Positions 16,113 to 24,638 of a stretch of 42,218 nt of DNA are shown here, piece after piece. The notes under the pieces were generated by a model that was given only the letters and a program-made list of their open reading frames with translations, was not told the DNA's origin and did not search any database. Each line of letters begins with the position of its first letter. The stretch's first letter is position 1. The stretch is from contig JABDAL010000013.1 of the NCBI GenBank assembly GCA_013289165.1, forward strand, positions 1 through 42,218, written 5' to 3'. This DNA comes from Bacteroidota bacterium. GTDB lineage: Bacteria > Bacteroidota > Bacteroidia > JABEUT01. A program made the position numbers and the translations under genes.

Positions 16113-16120
16113 TAGTTTTG
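16113..16120 (+). promoter_or_regulatory. Candidate -7 box TAGTTTTG
   Basis: Exact TAnnTTTG 11 bp before the FAD oxidase ATG, so the leader is very short. Confidence 0.5.
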
Positions 16121-16131
16121 CATTACCCAGT

Positions 16132-17556
16132 ATGGATTTTCAAAAAGTAACACCTGGCATAGTAGAACAACTAAAAGCAATTGTCGGTAAAGAGTATGTC
16201 TTTACCGACGAGGGATCCTTAAAGCACTATGGCCACGATGAAACCGAAGATCTCAACTTCCCCCCGCAAGTGGTTATTAAGCCCCGCAATGCAGAGGAAA
16301 TATCAGCCGTTTTAAAAATCTGCAACGACCTACATATCCCTCTCACGCCCCGTGGGGCAGGTACAGGGCTTAGCGGGGGCGCATTACCTGTTCATGGTGG
16401 AATAGTACTCTCTATGGAAAGGTTCAATCAAATACTGTCCATAGATGAGCGAAATCTCCAGGCCATGGTAGAACCGGGGGTTATTAACCAGGTATTCCAG
16501 GAAACGGTTATGGAAAAAGGCCTGTTCTATCCCCCCGACCCTGCCAGCAGAGGCAGTTGTTTTTTGGGCGGCAATGTGGCAGAACGTTCCGGTGGGCCTA
16601 AAGCTGTAAAATATGGAGTAACCAAAGACTATGTACTTAACTTGGAAGTGGTTTTGCCAACCGGGGAAATAATATGGACAGGTGCCAACGTACTTAAAAA
16701 CTCTACAGGCTATAATCTTACCCAGCTTATTACAGGCAGCGAAGGAACATTGGCTATAATTACCAAAATAGTATTCAGGCTGCTGCCACTTCCTAAACAT
16801 AATCTATTGATGCTGGCTCCTTTCTCTTCAGCTATTAAGGCATGTGAAGCGGTATCGGCAATTTTTCGGGAAGGTATTATTCCTTCGGCTATGGAATTCC
16901 TGGAGCGCGATGCCATTGACTGGGCACTTAAATATATGGATACTTCGGCTATCAGCCGGCAGTTGTTAGCCGTCTCCCATAAAAAGGAAATACAAGCTCA
17001 TCTTATAATTGAGGTAGATGGCAATGACCCTGATGTGCTTATGAAAGACTGTGAAAAAATAATGGAAGTTCTTCAGCGGTTTGAAAGTGATGAAATACTT
17101 TTTGCAGATACACAGGAGCAAAAAAATGTCCTTTGGAAAATGCGCAGGAGTGTGGCTGAAGCCGTGAAGTCACATTCTATATATAAAGAAGAAGATACCG
17201 TTGTTCCCCGTGCCGAGCTTCCTGTTCTATTAGCAGGTGTAAAAGACATAGGCAAAAAATATGGGTTCCAGTCGGTGTGCTATGGGCATGCAGGCGACGG
17301 CAATCTGCATGTCAACATTATTAAAAATAACATGAGCGATGAACAGTGGAAAAATATTCTTCCTGTCGGAATTCGTGAAATATTCCAACTTTGTGTAAAA
17401 TTGGGTGGTACTATTTCAGGTGAGCATGGCATAGGATGGGTACAGAAAGAGTATATGGATATTGCTTTTACGGAGAAATCACACTCTATCCAAAAACAGA
17501 TAAAACAGGTATTTGACCCCAATGGAATTTTAAACCCCGGAAAAATCTGGTCATGA
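16132..17556 (+). CDS. GlcD-type FAD-linked 2-hydroxyacid dehydrogenase
   Basis: The 474-residue flavoprotein shows the FAD-binding PRGAGTGLSGGALP loop (about residues 77-90), the PPDPASRGSCFLGGNVAE segment and SEGTLAIITKIVFRL. The C-terminal FAD-oxidase part has CYGHAGDGNLHVNI, SGEHGIGWVQKEYM and the DPNGILNPGKIW ending. This is the layout of glycolate oxidase subunit GlcD and D-lactate dehydrogenases, which oxidise 2-hydroxyacids and pass electrons to the respiratory chain. GlcE and the GlcF iron-sulfur partner are not nearby, so D-lactate or another D-2-hydroxyacid is as likely as glycolate. It overlaps the next gene by ATGA. A palindrome covers its promoter. Confidence 0.9.
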   Translation: MDFQKVTPGIVEQLKAIVGKEYVFTDEGSLKHYGHDETEDLNFPPQVVIKPRNAEEISAVLKICNDLHIPLTPRGAGTGLSGGALPVHGGIVLSMERFNQILSIDERNLQAMVEPGVINQVFQETVMEKGLFYPPDPASRGSCFLGGNVAERSGGPKAVKYGVTKDYVLNLEVVLPTGEIIWTGANVLKNSTGYNLTQLITGSEGTLAIITKIVFRLLPLPKHNLLMLAPFSSAIKACEAVSAIFREGIIPSAMEFLERDAIDWALKYMDTSAISRQLLAVSHKKEIQAHLIIEVDGNDPDVLMKDCEKIMEVLQRFESDEILFADTQEQKNVLWKMRRSVAEAVKSHSIYKEEDTVVPRAELPVLLAGVKDIGKKYGFQSVCYGHAGDGNLHVNIIKNNMSDEQWKNILPVGIREIFQLCVKLGGTISGEHGIGWVQKEYMDIAFTEKSHSIQKQIKQVFDPNGILNPGKIWS

Positions 17557-18161
17557 AAAAAGTAGTTGCAGACATTTTACAATCAAGGCTGATAAAGAAC
17601 TTTATCAGTAACTGCGTTCAGGGATTAATTGTGATTGCACCCATTGTTATAACGGTTTTTGTTTTTTATAAAAGCTTCGATTTTGTAAGAAACACAAATC
17701 CCTTTCCTAAAATTGTCAATTCCTATCTCGATCCATTTATTATACTCGTCGGCATTATCATATTTATCTATCTCGTAGGATTACTTTCAGCAAGTATCTT
17801 CTTTACTCCCGTATATGTGCGCCTGGAAAAGGGAGTGGAGAGGGTTCCTTTTATCCGGGTGGTGTATTCCGCCGTAAAGGATTTATTCTCTGCTTTTATT
17901 GGCAACAAGCGGAAGTTCAATCAGCCGGTATTGGTTACTATTGATAAAATAAATGATATTAAGCAAATGGGTTTTGTAACCCAGACTGATCTATCAAGCA
18001 TATCCATTGAAGAAGGATACATATCCGTTTATTTACCCTTTTCGTATGGTTTGTCAGGTAAGGTGATTATTGTTCATAAGGACAGTGTAAGACCATTAGA
18101 TGCCAATGCCGCCGAAGTAATGAAATTTGTTATTTCGGGAGGGGTTAGCCAGGTCGATTAA
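17553..18161 (+). CDS. DUF502-family membrane protein
   Basis: The 202-residue protein has two membrane segments, about residues 19-42 (CVQGLIVIAPIVITVFVFY) and 60-86. A soluble part follows with VERVPFIRVVYSAVKDLFSAF, a block that is highly conserved in DUF502 proteins, then TQTDLSSISIEEGYISVYLPFSYG. DUF502 proteins are widespread in bacteria and plants (COV-like in plants) and their function in bacteria is not known. The start overlaps the stop of the FAD oxidase gene (ATGA), so the two are translationally coupled. Confidence 0.9.
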   Translation: MKKVVADILQSRLIKNFISNCVQGLIVIAPIVITVFVFYKSFDFVRNTNPFPKIVNSYLDPFIILVGIIIFIYLVGLLSASIFFTPVYVRLEKGVERVPFIRVVYSAVKDLFSAFIGNKRKFNQPVLVTIDKINDIKQMGFVTQTDLSSISIEEGYISVYLPFSYGLSGKVIIVHKDSVRPLDANAAEVMKFVISGGVSQVD

Positions 18162-18169
18162 ATTACAGA

Positions 18170-19852
18170 ATGGCGCAAAACTACTTTACATCAAAAATAC
18201 TGGCCAAACGAATCCCCTACATTCTTGCTGTTGCCGGGGCTTTATTGTTCCTTCCCTTTCTTGGAAAAGTTCATCTGTTCGATTGGGATGAAATAAATTT
18301 TGCCGAATGTGCCAGGGAAATGATAGTGGCTAAAAAGTATTTTTTAGTCACCATTAATTATTTGCCCTTCTGGGAAAAACCTCCCTTGTTTATATGGATG
18401 CAGGCACTGTGCATGAATATTTTCGGAATTGGTGATTATGCAGCCCGCTTACCCAATGCCATCTGCGGCATTGCAACGTTTGCAGTGCTGTATAAAATTG
18501 GAACACTGTTAAAGGATAGCCGCTTCGGGCTCTTGTGGGTCTTGGCATATGCCGGTTCTTTGCTGCCTCATTTTTATTTTAAATCGGGGATTATTGACCC
18601 CTGGTTTAATTTTTTCATTTTCACAAGTGTTTACTTTTTCATGCGTGTTCAAATGCAGAAAAAGGAACTCGTGCCCGGGAAAATCAATTTATTCATTGTG
18701 CTATCAGCATTCCTGTTGGGGTTAGCGGTAATGACAAAAGGCCCTGTAGCATTGCTTATTTTTTTAATTAGTCTGTTCATTTATTGGCTGGTAGAAAAAA
18801 GAAGAGCAGTATTCAATTGGAAGGAGCTGCTACTTTTTGTCACGGTATTTATTGCTTCAGGCGGATTGTGGTTTCTTGCCGAAATTAGTAGCGGACATAG
18901 CGATGTAATTATGCAATTTATAGATTACCAGTTACGCCTCTTTAAAACAGAAGATTCTGGGCATGGCGGACCTTTTTATTTTCATGTTGTTGTCTTGCTT
19001 ATTGGGTCTTTCCCTGCTTCCATCTTTGCATTTCGTGGGATGAGTTCAGAAATGAAAGATGATGAAAAAGGCCGTGAAGTCTCCCTTTGGATGGGGCTTC
19101 TGTTTTGGGTAACGTTGATTTTATTTTCTATCGTTAAAACAAAAATCATTCACTATTCCTCATTATGCTACTATCCGCTTACCTACTTCGCTGCTATGGC
19201 TATGTATAATCTTGTCCAAGGCTATGTGAAATGGAGAAAATGGATGACCTGGGGGCTTTGTCTTACCGGTTTGCCTATAGCCATTGCATTAATAGGTTTG
19301 CCACTTGCAGGTATGAATAAGCAGGTTATTATAAACAGCAACATTTTAAAAGACCCTTTTGCAATAGCCAATTTGCAAGCAGATGTTCCCTGGTCCTATA
19401 TGGATTGCCTGGTTGGTGTCCTTTTGTTTGCCGCAATAATAATAGCGCTTATTTTTCTTCATAAAAGCAAAATGAAAAAAGGGATATTCGTCCTGTTTTT
19501 CGGCAGCCTTATTACTATCAATTTAGCGTTAATTACTCTTGCACCCAAGATAGAAATGATTACACAACAGGCACCCATAGACTTCTATCGCAACTTGCAG
19601 GGTAAAGATGTGTATGTCGCTACACTGGGTTTTAAAAGCTATGCCAATTATTTCTATTCCGGTGAACAACCCCGAGTAAATACTGATTATACAAATAGAG
19701 ACTGGCTTCTGCGAGGAAATATAGATAAGCCTGCCTATTTTGTTTGCAGAATAACGGAGGTGGCCGAAATTGAAAAGGGTTATCCCGAATTAAAGGAAAT
19801 CTATAGGAAAAATGGATTTGTATTTTTAGTGAGAGAGCCGGGTAAATTGTAA
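18170..19852 (+). CDS. ArnT-like family 39 glycosyltransferase
   Basis: The 560-residue integral membrane protein has about a dozen hydrophobic segments. The first periplasmic loop contains FDWDEINFAECAREM and FWEKPPLFIWMQAL, the acidic active-site signature of GT-C enzymes of the ArnT/PMT type. RLPNAICGIATF and LAVMTKGPVALL are further family blocks. These enzymes move a sugar from a polyprenyl-phosphate carrier to lipid A or proteins at the outer face of the inner membrane. The acceptor and sugar cannot be read from sequence. It lies 8 bp after the DUF502 gene, probably in the same operon. Confidence 0.9.
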   Translation: MAQNYFTSKILAKRIPYILAVAGALLFLPFLGKVHLFDWDEINFAECAREMIVAKKYFLVTINYLPFWEKPPLFIWMQALCMNIFGIGDYAARLPNAICGIATFAVLYKIGTLLKDSRFGLLWVLAYAGSLLPHFYFKSGIIDPWFNFFIFTSVYFFMRVQMQKKELVPGKINLFIVLSAFLLGLAVMTKGPVALLIFLISLFIYWLVEKRRAVFNWKELLLFVTVFIASGGLWFLAEISSGHSDVIMQFIDYQLRLFKTEDSGHGGPFYFHVVVLLIGSFPASIFAFRGMSSEMKDDEKGREVSLWMGLLFWVTLILFSIVKTKIIHYSSLCYYPLTYFAAMAMYNLVQGYVKWRKWMTWGLCLTGLPIAIALIGLPLAGMNKQVIINSNILKDPFAIANLQADVPWSYMDCLVGVLLFAAIIIALIFLHKSKMKKGIFVLFFGSLITINLALITLAPKIEMITQQAPIDFYRNLQGKDVYVATLGFKSYANYFYSGEQPRVNTDYTNRDWLLRGNIDKPAYFVCRITEVAEIEKGYPELKEIYRKNGFVFLVREPGKL

Positions 19853-19900
19853 GTACTTCTCCGGTTAAAGCCCCGACCCTGTCCTAATCCGCATTATTGT

Positions 19901-19908
19901 TAACTTTG
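19901..19908 (+). promoter_or_regulatory. Candidate -7 box TAACTTTG
   Basis: Exact TAnnTTTG 21 bp before the ricT-like start. Confidence 0.5.
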
Positions 19909-19929
19909 CCGTAACATAAAGAGAAAAAT

Positions 19930-20997
19930 ATGGCATGTAGCGGATGTTCAACAGGAAGAGGAGACAGTAGTGAAGGTGGCTGTAGTACAGGTGGCTGTAA
20001 TAAATTGAATGTATTTGACTGGCTTGCCAATATGGAGCTCCCGGGCGGCCAGAAACCTTTTGATATAGTAGAGATACGTTTCAAAAATAGCCGTAAGGAG
20101 TTTTTTAGAAACCGTAGTGGCCTTCAACTCATGCAGGGTAATATTGTAACGGTAGAGAGCTCTCCAGGCTTCGACGTTGGTGTGGTTTCAGTTTCCGGGG
20201 AAACGGCAAGACTTCAGTTGAAGAAGAAAAAAATGCAGGAAGACGATGCTTCCATCAAAAATATTATGCGGAAATCCACTGCTACAGATATCGAAAAGTG
20301 GAAAGAAGTTCAGGAACTGGAAAAGAAAATTATTGTTTCGGCTCGTATTCTTGCATCCAACCTTAAATTGGATATGAAGATTAATGATGTAGAAATACAG
20401 GCAGACAAATCACAAGTTTCTTTCTACTACACGGCACCGGGGAGAGTTGATTTCAGGGAATTAATTAAGGCATATAGTTCAGAGTTCAGGATGCGTATAC
20501 AAATGTGGCAGATAGGGGAACGCCAGGAAGCCGGGAGGCTTGGAGGTATCGGTTCATGTGGCAGAGAGTTATGTTGCTCTACATGGCTCACCGATTTCCG
20601 TTCCGTAAGCACGGCCGCTGCCCGCTACCAGCAACTGGCACTGAACCCGGTTAAATTGGCAGGACAGTGTGGAAAACTAAAGTGTTGCCTTAATTATGAA
20701 TTAGATTCCTATATGGATGTCTTGAAAGATTTCCCTCAAACAATGGATTTAGAATCGCAAAAAGGAAAGGCCATTCACCAAAAGACGGATATCTTTAAAA
20801 AACTGATTTGGTACACCTATTTGGATGCGCCTGAAAACTTTATCCCCTTGAGTGTAGACCGTGTGAAGTATATTATTGACCTGAATAAAAATGGCAAAAA
20901 GCCTGATACCATTGAAGACACAAGACAAGAACTCAGGAAAGAAAAAGAATTAGGATATGTAGTAGGTGGAGGCGGAAAAAGGAGAAGACGGAATTAA
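19930..20997 (+). CDS. ricT: PSP1-domain protein RicT (YaaT-like)
   Basis: The 355-residue protein begins with a Cys-rich stretch (CSGCSTG...GCSTGGC), usual in Bacteroidota members. The PSP1 domain follows: VEIRFKNSRKEFFRN, FDVGVVSVSG, then VDFRELIKAYSSEFRMRIQM and the Cys clusters GSCGRELCCSTWL and GQCGKLKCCLNYE. In Bacillus, RicT works with RicA and RicF as an Fe-S complex that aids RNase Y maturation of mRNAs; partner genes are not seen here. It is cytoplasmic with a basic tail (GKRRRRN). Its stop codon shares the four bases TTAA with the stop of the convergent gene. Confidence 0.9.
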   Translation: MACSGCSTGRGDSSEGGCSTGGCNKLNVFDWLANMELPGGQKPFDIVEIRFKNSRKEFFRNRSGLQLMQGNIVTVESSPGFDVGVVSVSGETARLQLKKKKMQEDDASIKNIMRKSTATDIEKWKEVQELEKKIIVSARILASNLKLDMKINDVEIQADKSQVSFYYTAPGRVDFRELIKAYSSEFRMRIQMWQIGERQEAGRLGGIGSCGRELCCSTWLTDFRSVSTAAARYQQLALNPVKLAGQCGKLKCCLNYELDSYMDVLKDFPQTMDLESQKGKAIHQKTDIFKKLIWYTYLDAPENFIPLSVDRVKYIIDLNKNGKKPDTIEDTRQELRKEKELGYVVGGGGKRRRRN

Positions 20998-21977
20998 TAA
21001 GCCTTTACCCAGACGTCTGCATTAAATTTTTTAGCGAAGGTGTTTCTTTCTGCACTTGCATCACTAAGCGATTGGAAATTACCGTATCCTACCATATAAA
21101 GTCCTTGTGGAGTGGTACCTAAAATAGATACGGGTAAATTCTGTTGGGTATACTTATTTATTAGATTTTCTGCATTGCTCTTTACCATAAAACAGCCCAC
21201 AATTACTGAAAAACGGTGAGATGAAAGAGTAGGAATGGAAGTATTGGCTATACTATTATTTGGAGCAACCGGAGAAACGGTTATAGCGGCCGGAACAGCA
21301 GGCTTTATTTCAACAATTGTAAAAGGCTCCGAAACGGGAGCCGGTAAATTTTTATAGGTATTTGTGAATACATATTCAGGCACTTCCTTTTTAGAAAAGA
21401 AGTTGAAGCTCGAGAAATGTATATTGGTTTCCTTCTCCAGTAAACTGAAACCAAAAGCAGATACCACTAATGTAGTTACTACTGCGGCAGTGGCATAAAT
21501 CCTGATTTTTTTCCTTTCATTATATAAAGGAATGATCTTGCTATCGCTTTCTGCTTTTTGTTCAATAGGCAAATGATAAAATGCGGATAACCCAAATGAT
21601 TCAGTAAGATAATTCACTTTATTATCCTGCTGGAATAAAAGATTTCCCTTCTCATCCATATAAAGAAGCCCAATATTTTCAAGTACTAACCGCTTGTTTT
21701 GCTTAATATCTTCTTTCAATTGCTTAACTTCTTTAGTAATAGATTCTACCGCACCTGAATAAGAAAGTTTCAATTTGCCGGAAATATGGTGGGCAAGCAA
21801 TCCGTCATTGCGGGTTAAGCCTTTATTGAAAATAATTCTTTTACCAGGAGGCTCAAAAAGATGTTTTACAGGGTCAATATGGGCGGGAGCATAGTTACAT
21901 ACAAAACCTCCAAAATCGGGCACAATTACACAGTCATGCTCAAATAATAATTCAGAAATGTATTCTTCTATTTTCAT
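20994..21977 (-). CDS. HU-CCDC81 and SPOR domain membrane protein
   Basis: This 327-residue protein starts with a CCDC81-type HU-like domain (EEYISELLFEHDCVIVPDFGGFV, FNKGLTRNDGLLAHHIS, repeated family motifs to about residue 125). One membrane helix follows at about residues 160-180 (IRIYATAAVVTTLVVSAFGF), then a Pro-rich linker. The C-terminal SPOR domain is HRFSVIVGCFMVKSNAENLI through MVGYGNFQSL. SPOR domains bind denuded glycan strands of septal peptidoglycan, so a role at the division site or cell wall is likely. It is convergent with ricT, with a 4-bp overlap. Confidence 0.9.
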   Translation of the reverse strand: MKIEEYISELLFEHDCVIVPDFGGFVCNYAPAHIDPVKHLFEPPGKRIIFNKGLTRNDGLLAHHISGKLKLSYSGAVESITKEVKQLKEDIKQNKRLVLENIGLLYMDEKGNLLFQQDNKVNYLTESFGLSAFYHLPIEQKAESDSKIIPLYNERKKIRIYATAAVVTTLVVSAFGFSLLEKETNIHFSSFNFFSKKEVPEYVFTNTYKNLPAPVSEPFTIVEIKPAVPAAITVSPVAPNNSIANTSIPTLSSHRFSVIVGCFMVKSNAENLINKYTQQNLPVSILGTTPQGLYMVGYGNFQSLSDASAERNTFAKKFNADVWVKAY

Positions 21978-21990
21978 TTGCCCGAAAACT

Positions 21991-21998
21991 CAAAATTA
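21991..21998 (-). promoter_or_regulatory. Candidate -7 box TAATTTTG
   Basis: Exact TAnnTTTG on the minus strand, 13 bp before the HU/SPOR gene start at 21977. Confidence 0.5.
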
Positions 21999-22024
21999 AA
22001 AATAATTTTGTAAACAGCGTTAAA

Positions 22025-22423
22025 CTATTGTTGTTTTATATCCTGCTGCTCCACCCTATAGCTGCCATTTTGAGATACCACGGTATATGCCTCCAGCGAA
22101 GTTAATTTGGTATGCTTTACTTTATAAAGTAATTCCACTATAGGGCGGTCCTCAGGGTCAGTAGAATCTTTTACAGAAATGCATTGTATAGACTGTACGT
22201 TCCCAAAAGCCTCCTTCAGTCTTTTATATTTATCAGTCCGTGCATCCACTGATTCTCCGGCATTAAATTCATCTGTGTAATAATTGGAAGTTTCCGCATA
22301 CTGTCCGCTGTCTATTTTCTGAATAAGTGTTTCTACCAATGCTTTAGCCTTGGTTTGGTCGACTTTTCCACAGCCCCAACAGCTTATTAATATGATACCG
22401 GAAATAACAACTAGCTTTTTCAT
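22025..22423 (-). CDS. Small lipoprotein, NTF2-like fold possible
   Basis: The 132-residue product has a short signal peptide with a lipobox at LISC (Cys15; Cys18 is an alternative). The mature part is a helix-plus-sheet chain with ALVETLIQKIDSGQYAETSNYYTDEF, then VELLYKVKHTKLTSLEAYTVV. The pattern of a helix with a DSGQYAE turn followed by strands recalls DUF4019/DUF4878-type NTF2-like lipoproteins, but no family was firmly recognised. Function unknown. It lies 47 bp upstream of the HU/SPOR gene on the same strand, with its own -7 box. Confidence 0.75.
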   Translation of the reverse strand: MKKLVVISGIILISCWGCGKVDQTKAKALVETLIQKIDSGQYAETSNYYTDEFNAGESVDARTDKYKRLKEAFGNVQSIQCISVKDSTDPEDRPIVELLYKVKHTKLTSLEAYTVVSQNGSYRVEQQDIKQQ

Positions 22424-22439
22424 CTCAGAATAGTTTATG

Positions 22440-22447
22440 CAAAGCTA
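22440..22447 (-). promoter_or_regulatory. Candidate -7 box TAGCTTTG
   Basis: Exact TAnnTTTG on the minus strand, 16 bp before the small lipoprotein start at 22423. Confidence 0.5.
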
Positions 22448-22525
22448 TTTAATAAAATAATAATAGTACAGGATAAAAATAAACAAGCCATCATACATGC
22501 CCGATGGAAGGCTGTGAATAATTTG

Positions 22526-22533
22526 TATATTTG
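22526..22533 (+). promoter_or_regulatory. Candidate -7 box TATATTTG
   Basis: Exact TAnnTTTG 21 bp before the TlpA-like gene start; it diverges from the lipoprotein promoter at 22440. Confidence 0.5.
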
Positions 22534-22554
22534 TATGCTAAAATAGTATCAAAC

Positions 22555-23091
22555 ATGAAACGTATTAATATTCTTTTACTGGGGCTGGCTATTGCATTTG
22601 CTTCATTTGCATTTATTAAAATACAACCAAGTGGTGCTGTAGTTGGCACGAACGTGGGCAATATTGCTCCTGATTTGAAATTCAATAATCCTGATGGAAA
22701 AGAGCTCGACCTTTATGCCTATAGGGGATACTATGTATTGGTAGATTTTTGGGCATCGTGGTGCGGGCCGTGCAGGGCTGAAAATCCTAATGTGGTTGCC
22801 ACCTACAAGAAATTCAAAGACAGAAAATTTAAAGGAGCCAAGGGATTCAAGATATTCAGTGTTTCTCTTGATATGAATGCTTCTGCATGGACTGGGGCTA
22901 TAAAACAAGATGGCTTGGAATGGCCCGATCACGTAAGTGACTTAAAGTACTGGAATTCTGCTGCCGTAAAATTGTACGGAGTGGAATCTATTCCCACCAA
23001 TTTTTTACTTGATCCTAAGGGGGTAATCATAGCCCATGGATTGCGGGGCGAAGCGTTGGGAAATAAACTTTCCACGTTAACAAAGAAATAA
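22555..23091 (+). CDS. TlpA-like periplasmic thioredoxin
   Basis: The 178-residue protein has an N-terminal hydrophobic signal/anchor (residues 4-22) and a thioredoxin-like domain. DFWASWCGPCRAENPN carries the active Cys70/Cys73 pair. SIPTNFLLDPKGVIIAHGL supplies the cis-Pro loop. The AhpC/TSA-like insert around FKIFSVSLDMNASAWTGAI is typical of TlpA/ResA proteins. It reduces disulfides in exported proteins on the periplasmic side; the target is unknown. The start at 22555 is chosen because it directly precedes the signal sequence; an upstream in-frame ATG at 22531 would place the -7 box inside the gene. Confidence 0.93.
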   Translation: MKRINILLLGLAIAFASFAFIKIQPSGAVVGTNVGNIAPDLKFNNPDGKELDLYAYRGYYVLVDFWASWCGPCRAENPNVVATYKKFKDRKFKGAKGFKIFSVSLDMNASAWTGAIKQDGLEWPDHVSDLKYWNSAAVKLYGVESIPTNFLLDPKGVIIAHGLRGEALGNKLSTLTKK

Positions 23092-23210
23092 TTTTCTGCC
23101 TGTATAAGGGCTTCATTCACTTAACTTAAACGTACTAATGTATAAGTGAGGCTATTAATAGGTTCATGGACTTATTACTGCCATTTTTCGGGTAATTATT
23201 CAAAAAAACC

Positions 23211-23218
23211 TATATTCG
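23211..23218 (+). promoter_or_regulatory. Possible -7 box TATATTCG for metK
   Basis: One mismatch to TAnnTTTG (C for T), 29 bp before the metK start. No SAM-responsive riboswitch structure was recognised in the 156-bp gap. Confidence 0.35.
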
Positions 23219-23247
23219 CACCTCCAAAATCTTAAAAAACAATCAAA

Positions 23248-24522
23248 ATGTCATATTTTTTCACCTCAGAATCAGTTTCAGAAGGGCACCCTGATAAAGT
23301 AGCCGATCAAATTTCAGATGCAGTGCTTGATGCATTGCTCGCACAAGACCCAAACTCAAAAGTTGCTTGTGAGAGTTTCGTAACCACAGGATTAGCTGTA
23401 ATTGGTGGAGAAATTAAGACCAATGGATATATAGATGTTCAAAAAATTGCCCGCGATGCTATTCGTAAAATAGGTTATACCAAAGCAGAATATATGTTCG
23501 ATGCTGACTCATGTGGTGTAATATCTACCATTCACGAACAATCTCCTGACATTAACCAAGGTGTAGAGAGAGCAAAAGAAGAAGATCAAGGTGCTGGCGA
23601 CCAGGGAATGATGTTCGGTTATGCTTGCACAGAAACGGATAACTATATGCCTCTTGCAATTGAAATAGCCCACCTTTTAGTTAAAGAATTGGCTGCTATC
23701 CGCCGGGAAGGCAAGAAAATGAAATATCTGAGGCCGGATGCTAAATCACAAGTTACGGTTCAATATAGCGATAAGGGCAAGGCAGAGCGTATAGATGCGA
23801 TTGTGGTATCAACCCAGCACGATGACTTTGACAAGAATGAGCAAGCCATGCAGGAAAAAATCCGCGAGGACGTTATAAGTATTCTCATTCCCCGTGTTAA
23901 AAAACTCCTTCCTTCCAAAGTAAAAAGACTTTTCAAGGAGGACATTAAATATTTCGTTAATCCTACCGGCAAGTTTGTTATCGGTGGCCCGCACGGAGAT
24001 ACCGGCTTAACAGGAAGAAAAATTATTGTAGATACGTACGGTGGAAAATGTGCTCACGGTGGAGGTGCATTCTCTGGTAAAGACTCCAGCAAGGTTGACC
24101 GTTCAGCCGCTTATGCCGTCCGTCACGTAGCCAAAAACCTGGTAGCTGCGGGAGTATGTTCTGAGGTTGAAGTGCAAGTGGCATATGCTATTGGTGTGGC
24201 ACAACCGGTATCTATTTGTGTAAATACTTTTGGTACGGCTAAAGTGCGCAACAAAGAAGGCAAAAAGCTTTCCGATGGTGAAATTGCGACCTATGTAGCA
24301 AGAATATTTGATATGCGTCCGGCTGCCATAGTAAAGCGCTTTGGTCTTCGTAATCCTATTTTCTCGGAAACAGCAGCCTATGGGCACATTGGTAGAACTC
24401 CGGGCATGAAAGAAGTTAATGGCAAAAAGTTCGAAACCTTTACATGGGAAAAGTTAGACTATGTTGACACCCTGAAAAAGGAATTTGCTATAGCCGAAGA
24501 GAAGGAAGTGGAAGTAGCCTAA
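23248..24522 (+). CDS. metK: S-adenosylmethionine synthetase
   Basis: The 424-residue enzyme makes S-adenosylmethionine from methionine and ATP. It starts [22 protein letters not shown], which holds the conserved His and Asp. It continues with [14 protein letters not shown] (the methionine/ATP loop), [22 protein letters not shown] and [19 protein letters not shown], the signature phosphate-binding block. The length is slightly above the roughly 385-400 usual, through an insert around the lysine-rich [16 protein letters not shown] region, as is common in Bacteroidota. Cytoplasmic, essential. It stands alone between tlpA-like and yfhO-like genes. Confidence 0.97.
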   Translation: MSYFFTSESVSEGHPDKVADQISDAVLDALLAQDPNSKVACESFVTTGLAVIGGEIKTNGYIDVQKIARDAIRKIGYTKAEYMFDADSCGVISTIHEQSPDINQGVERAKEEDQGAGDQGMMFGYACTETDNYMPLAIEIAHLLVKELAAIRREGKKMKYLRPDAKSQVTVQYSDKGKAERIDAIVVSTQHDDFDKNEQAMQEKIREDVISILIPRVKKLLPSKVKRLFKEDIKYFVNPTGKFVIGGPHGDTGLTGRKIIVDTYGGKCAHGGGAFSGKDSSKVDRSAAYAVRHVAKNLVAAGVCSEVEVQVAYAIGVAQPVSICVNTFGTAKVRNKEGKKLSDGEIATYVARIFDMRPAAIVKRFGLRNPIFSETAAYGHIGRTPGMKEVNGKKFETFTWEKLDYVDTLKKEFAIAEEKEVEVA

Positions 24523-24613
24523 CGCTGAATCCTGTTATTTTTGAGTAGAAGGTATCCGGGAAGTTGTCCGGAACGGATGTTTATGTAAACAATCTCCGAG
24601 AATAAAACTATTC

Positions 24614-24621
24614 TATCTTTG
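24614..24621 (+). promoter_or_regulatory. Candidate -7 box TATCTTTG
   Basis: Exact TAnnTTTG 17 bp before the YfhO-like gene; it probably drives the three-gene glycan cluster. Confidence 0.55.
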
Positions 24622-24638
24622 CTTCCTCAATTAATCTT

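Noticed and set aside
23092-23247. Possible SAM riboswitch ahead of metK
   Set aside because: Only a 7-bp stem (TCACTTA/TAAGTGA) with a 19-base loop is visible at 23117-23149; no conserved riboswitch core was recognised.
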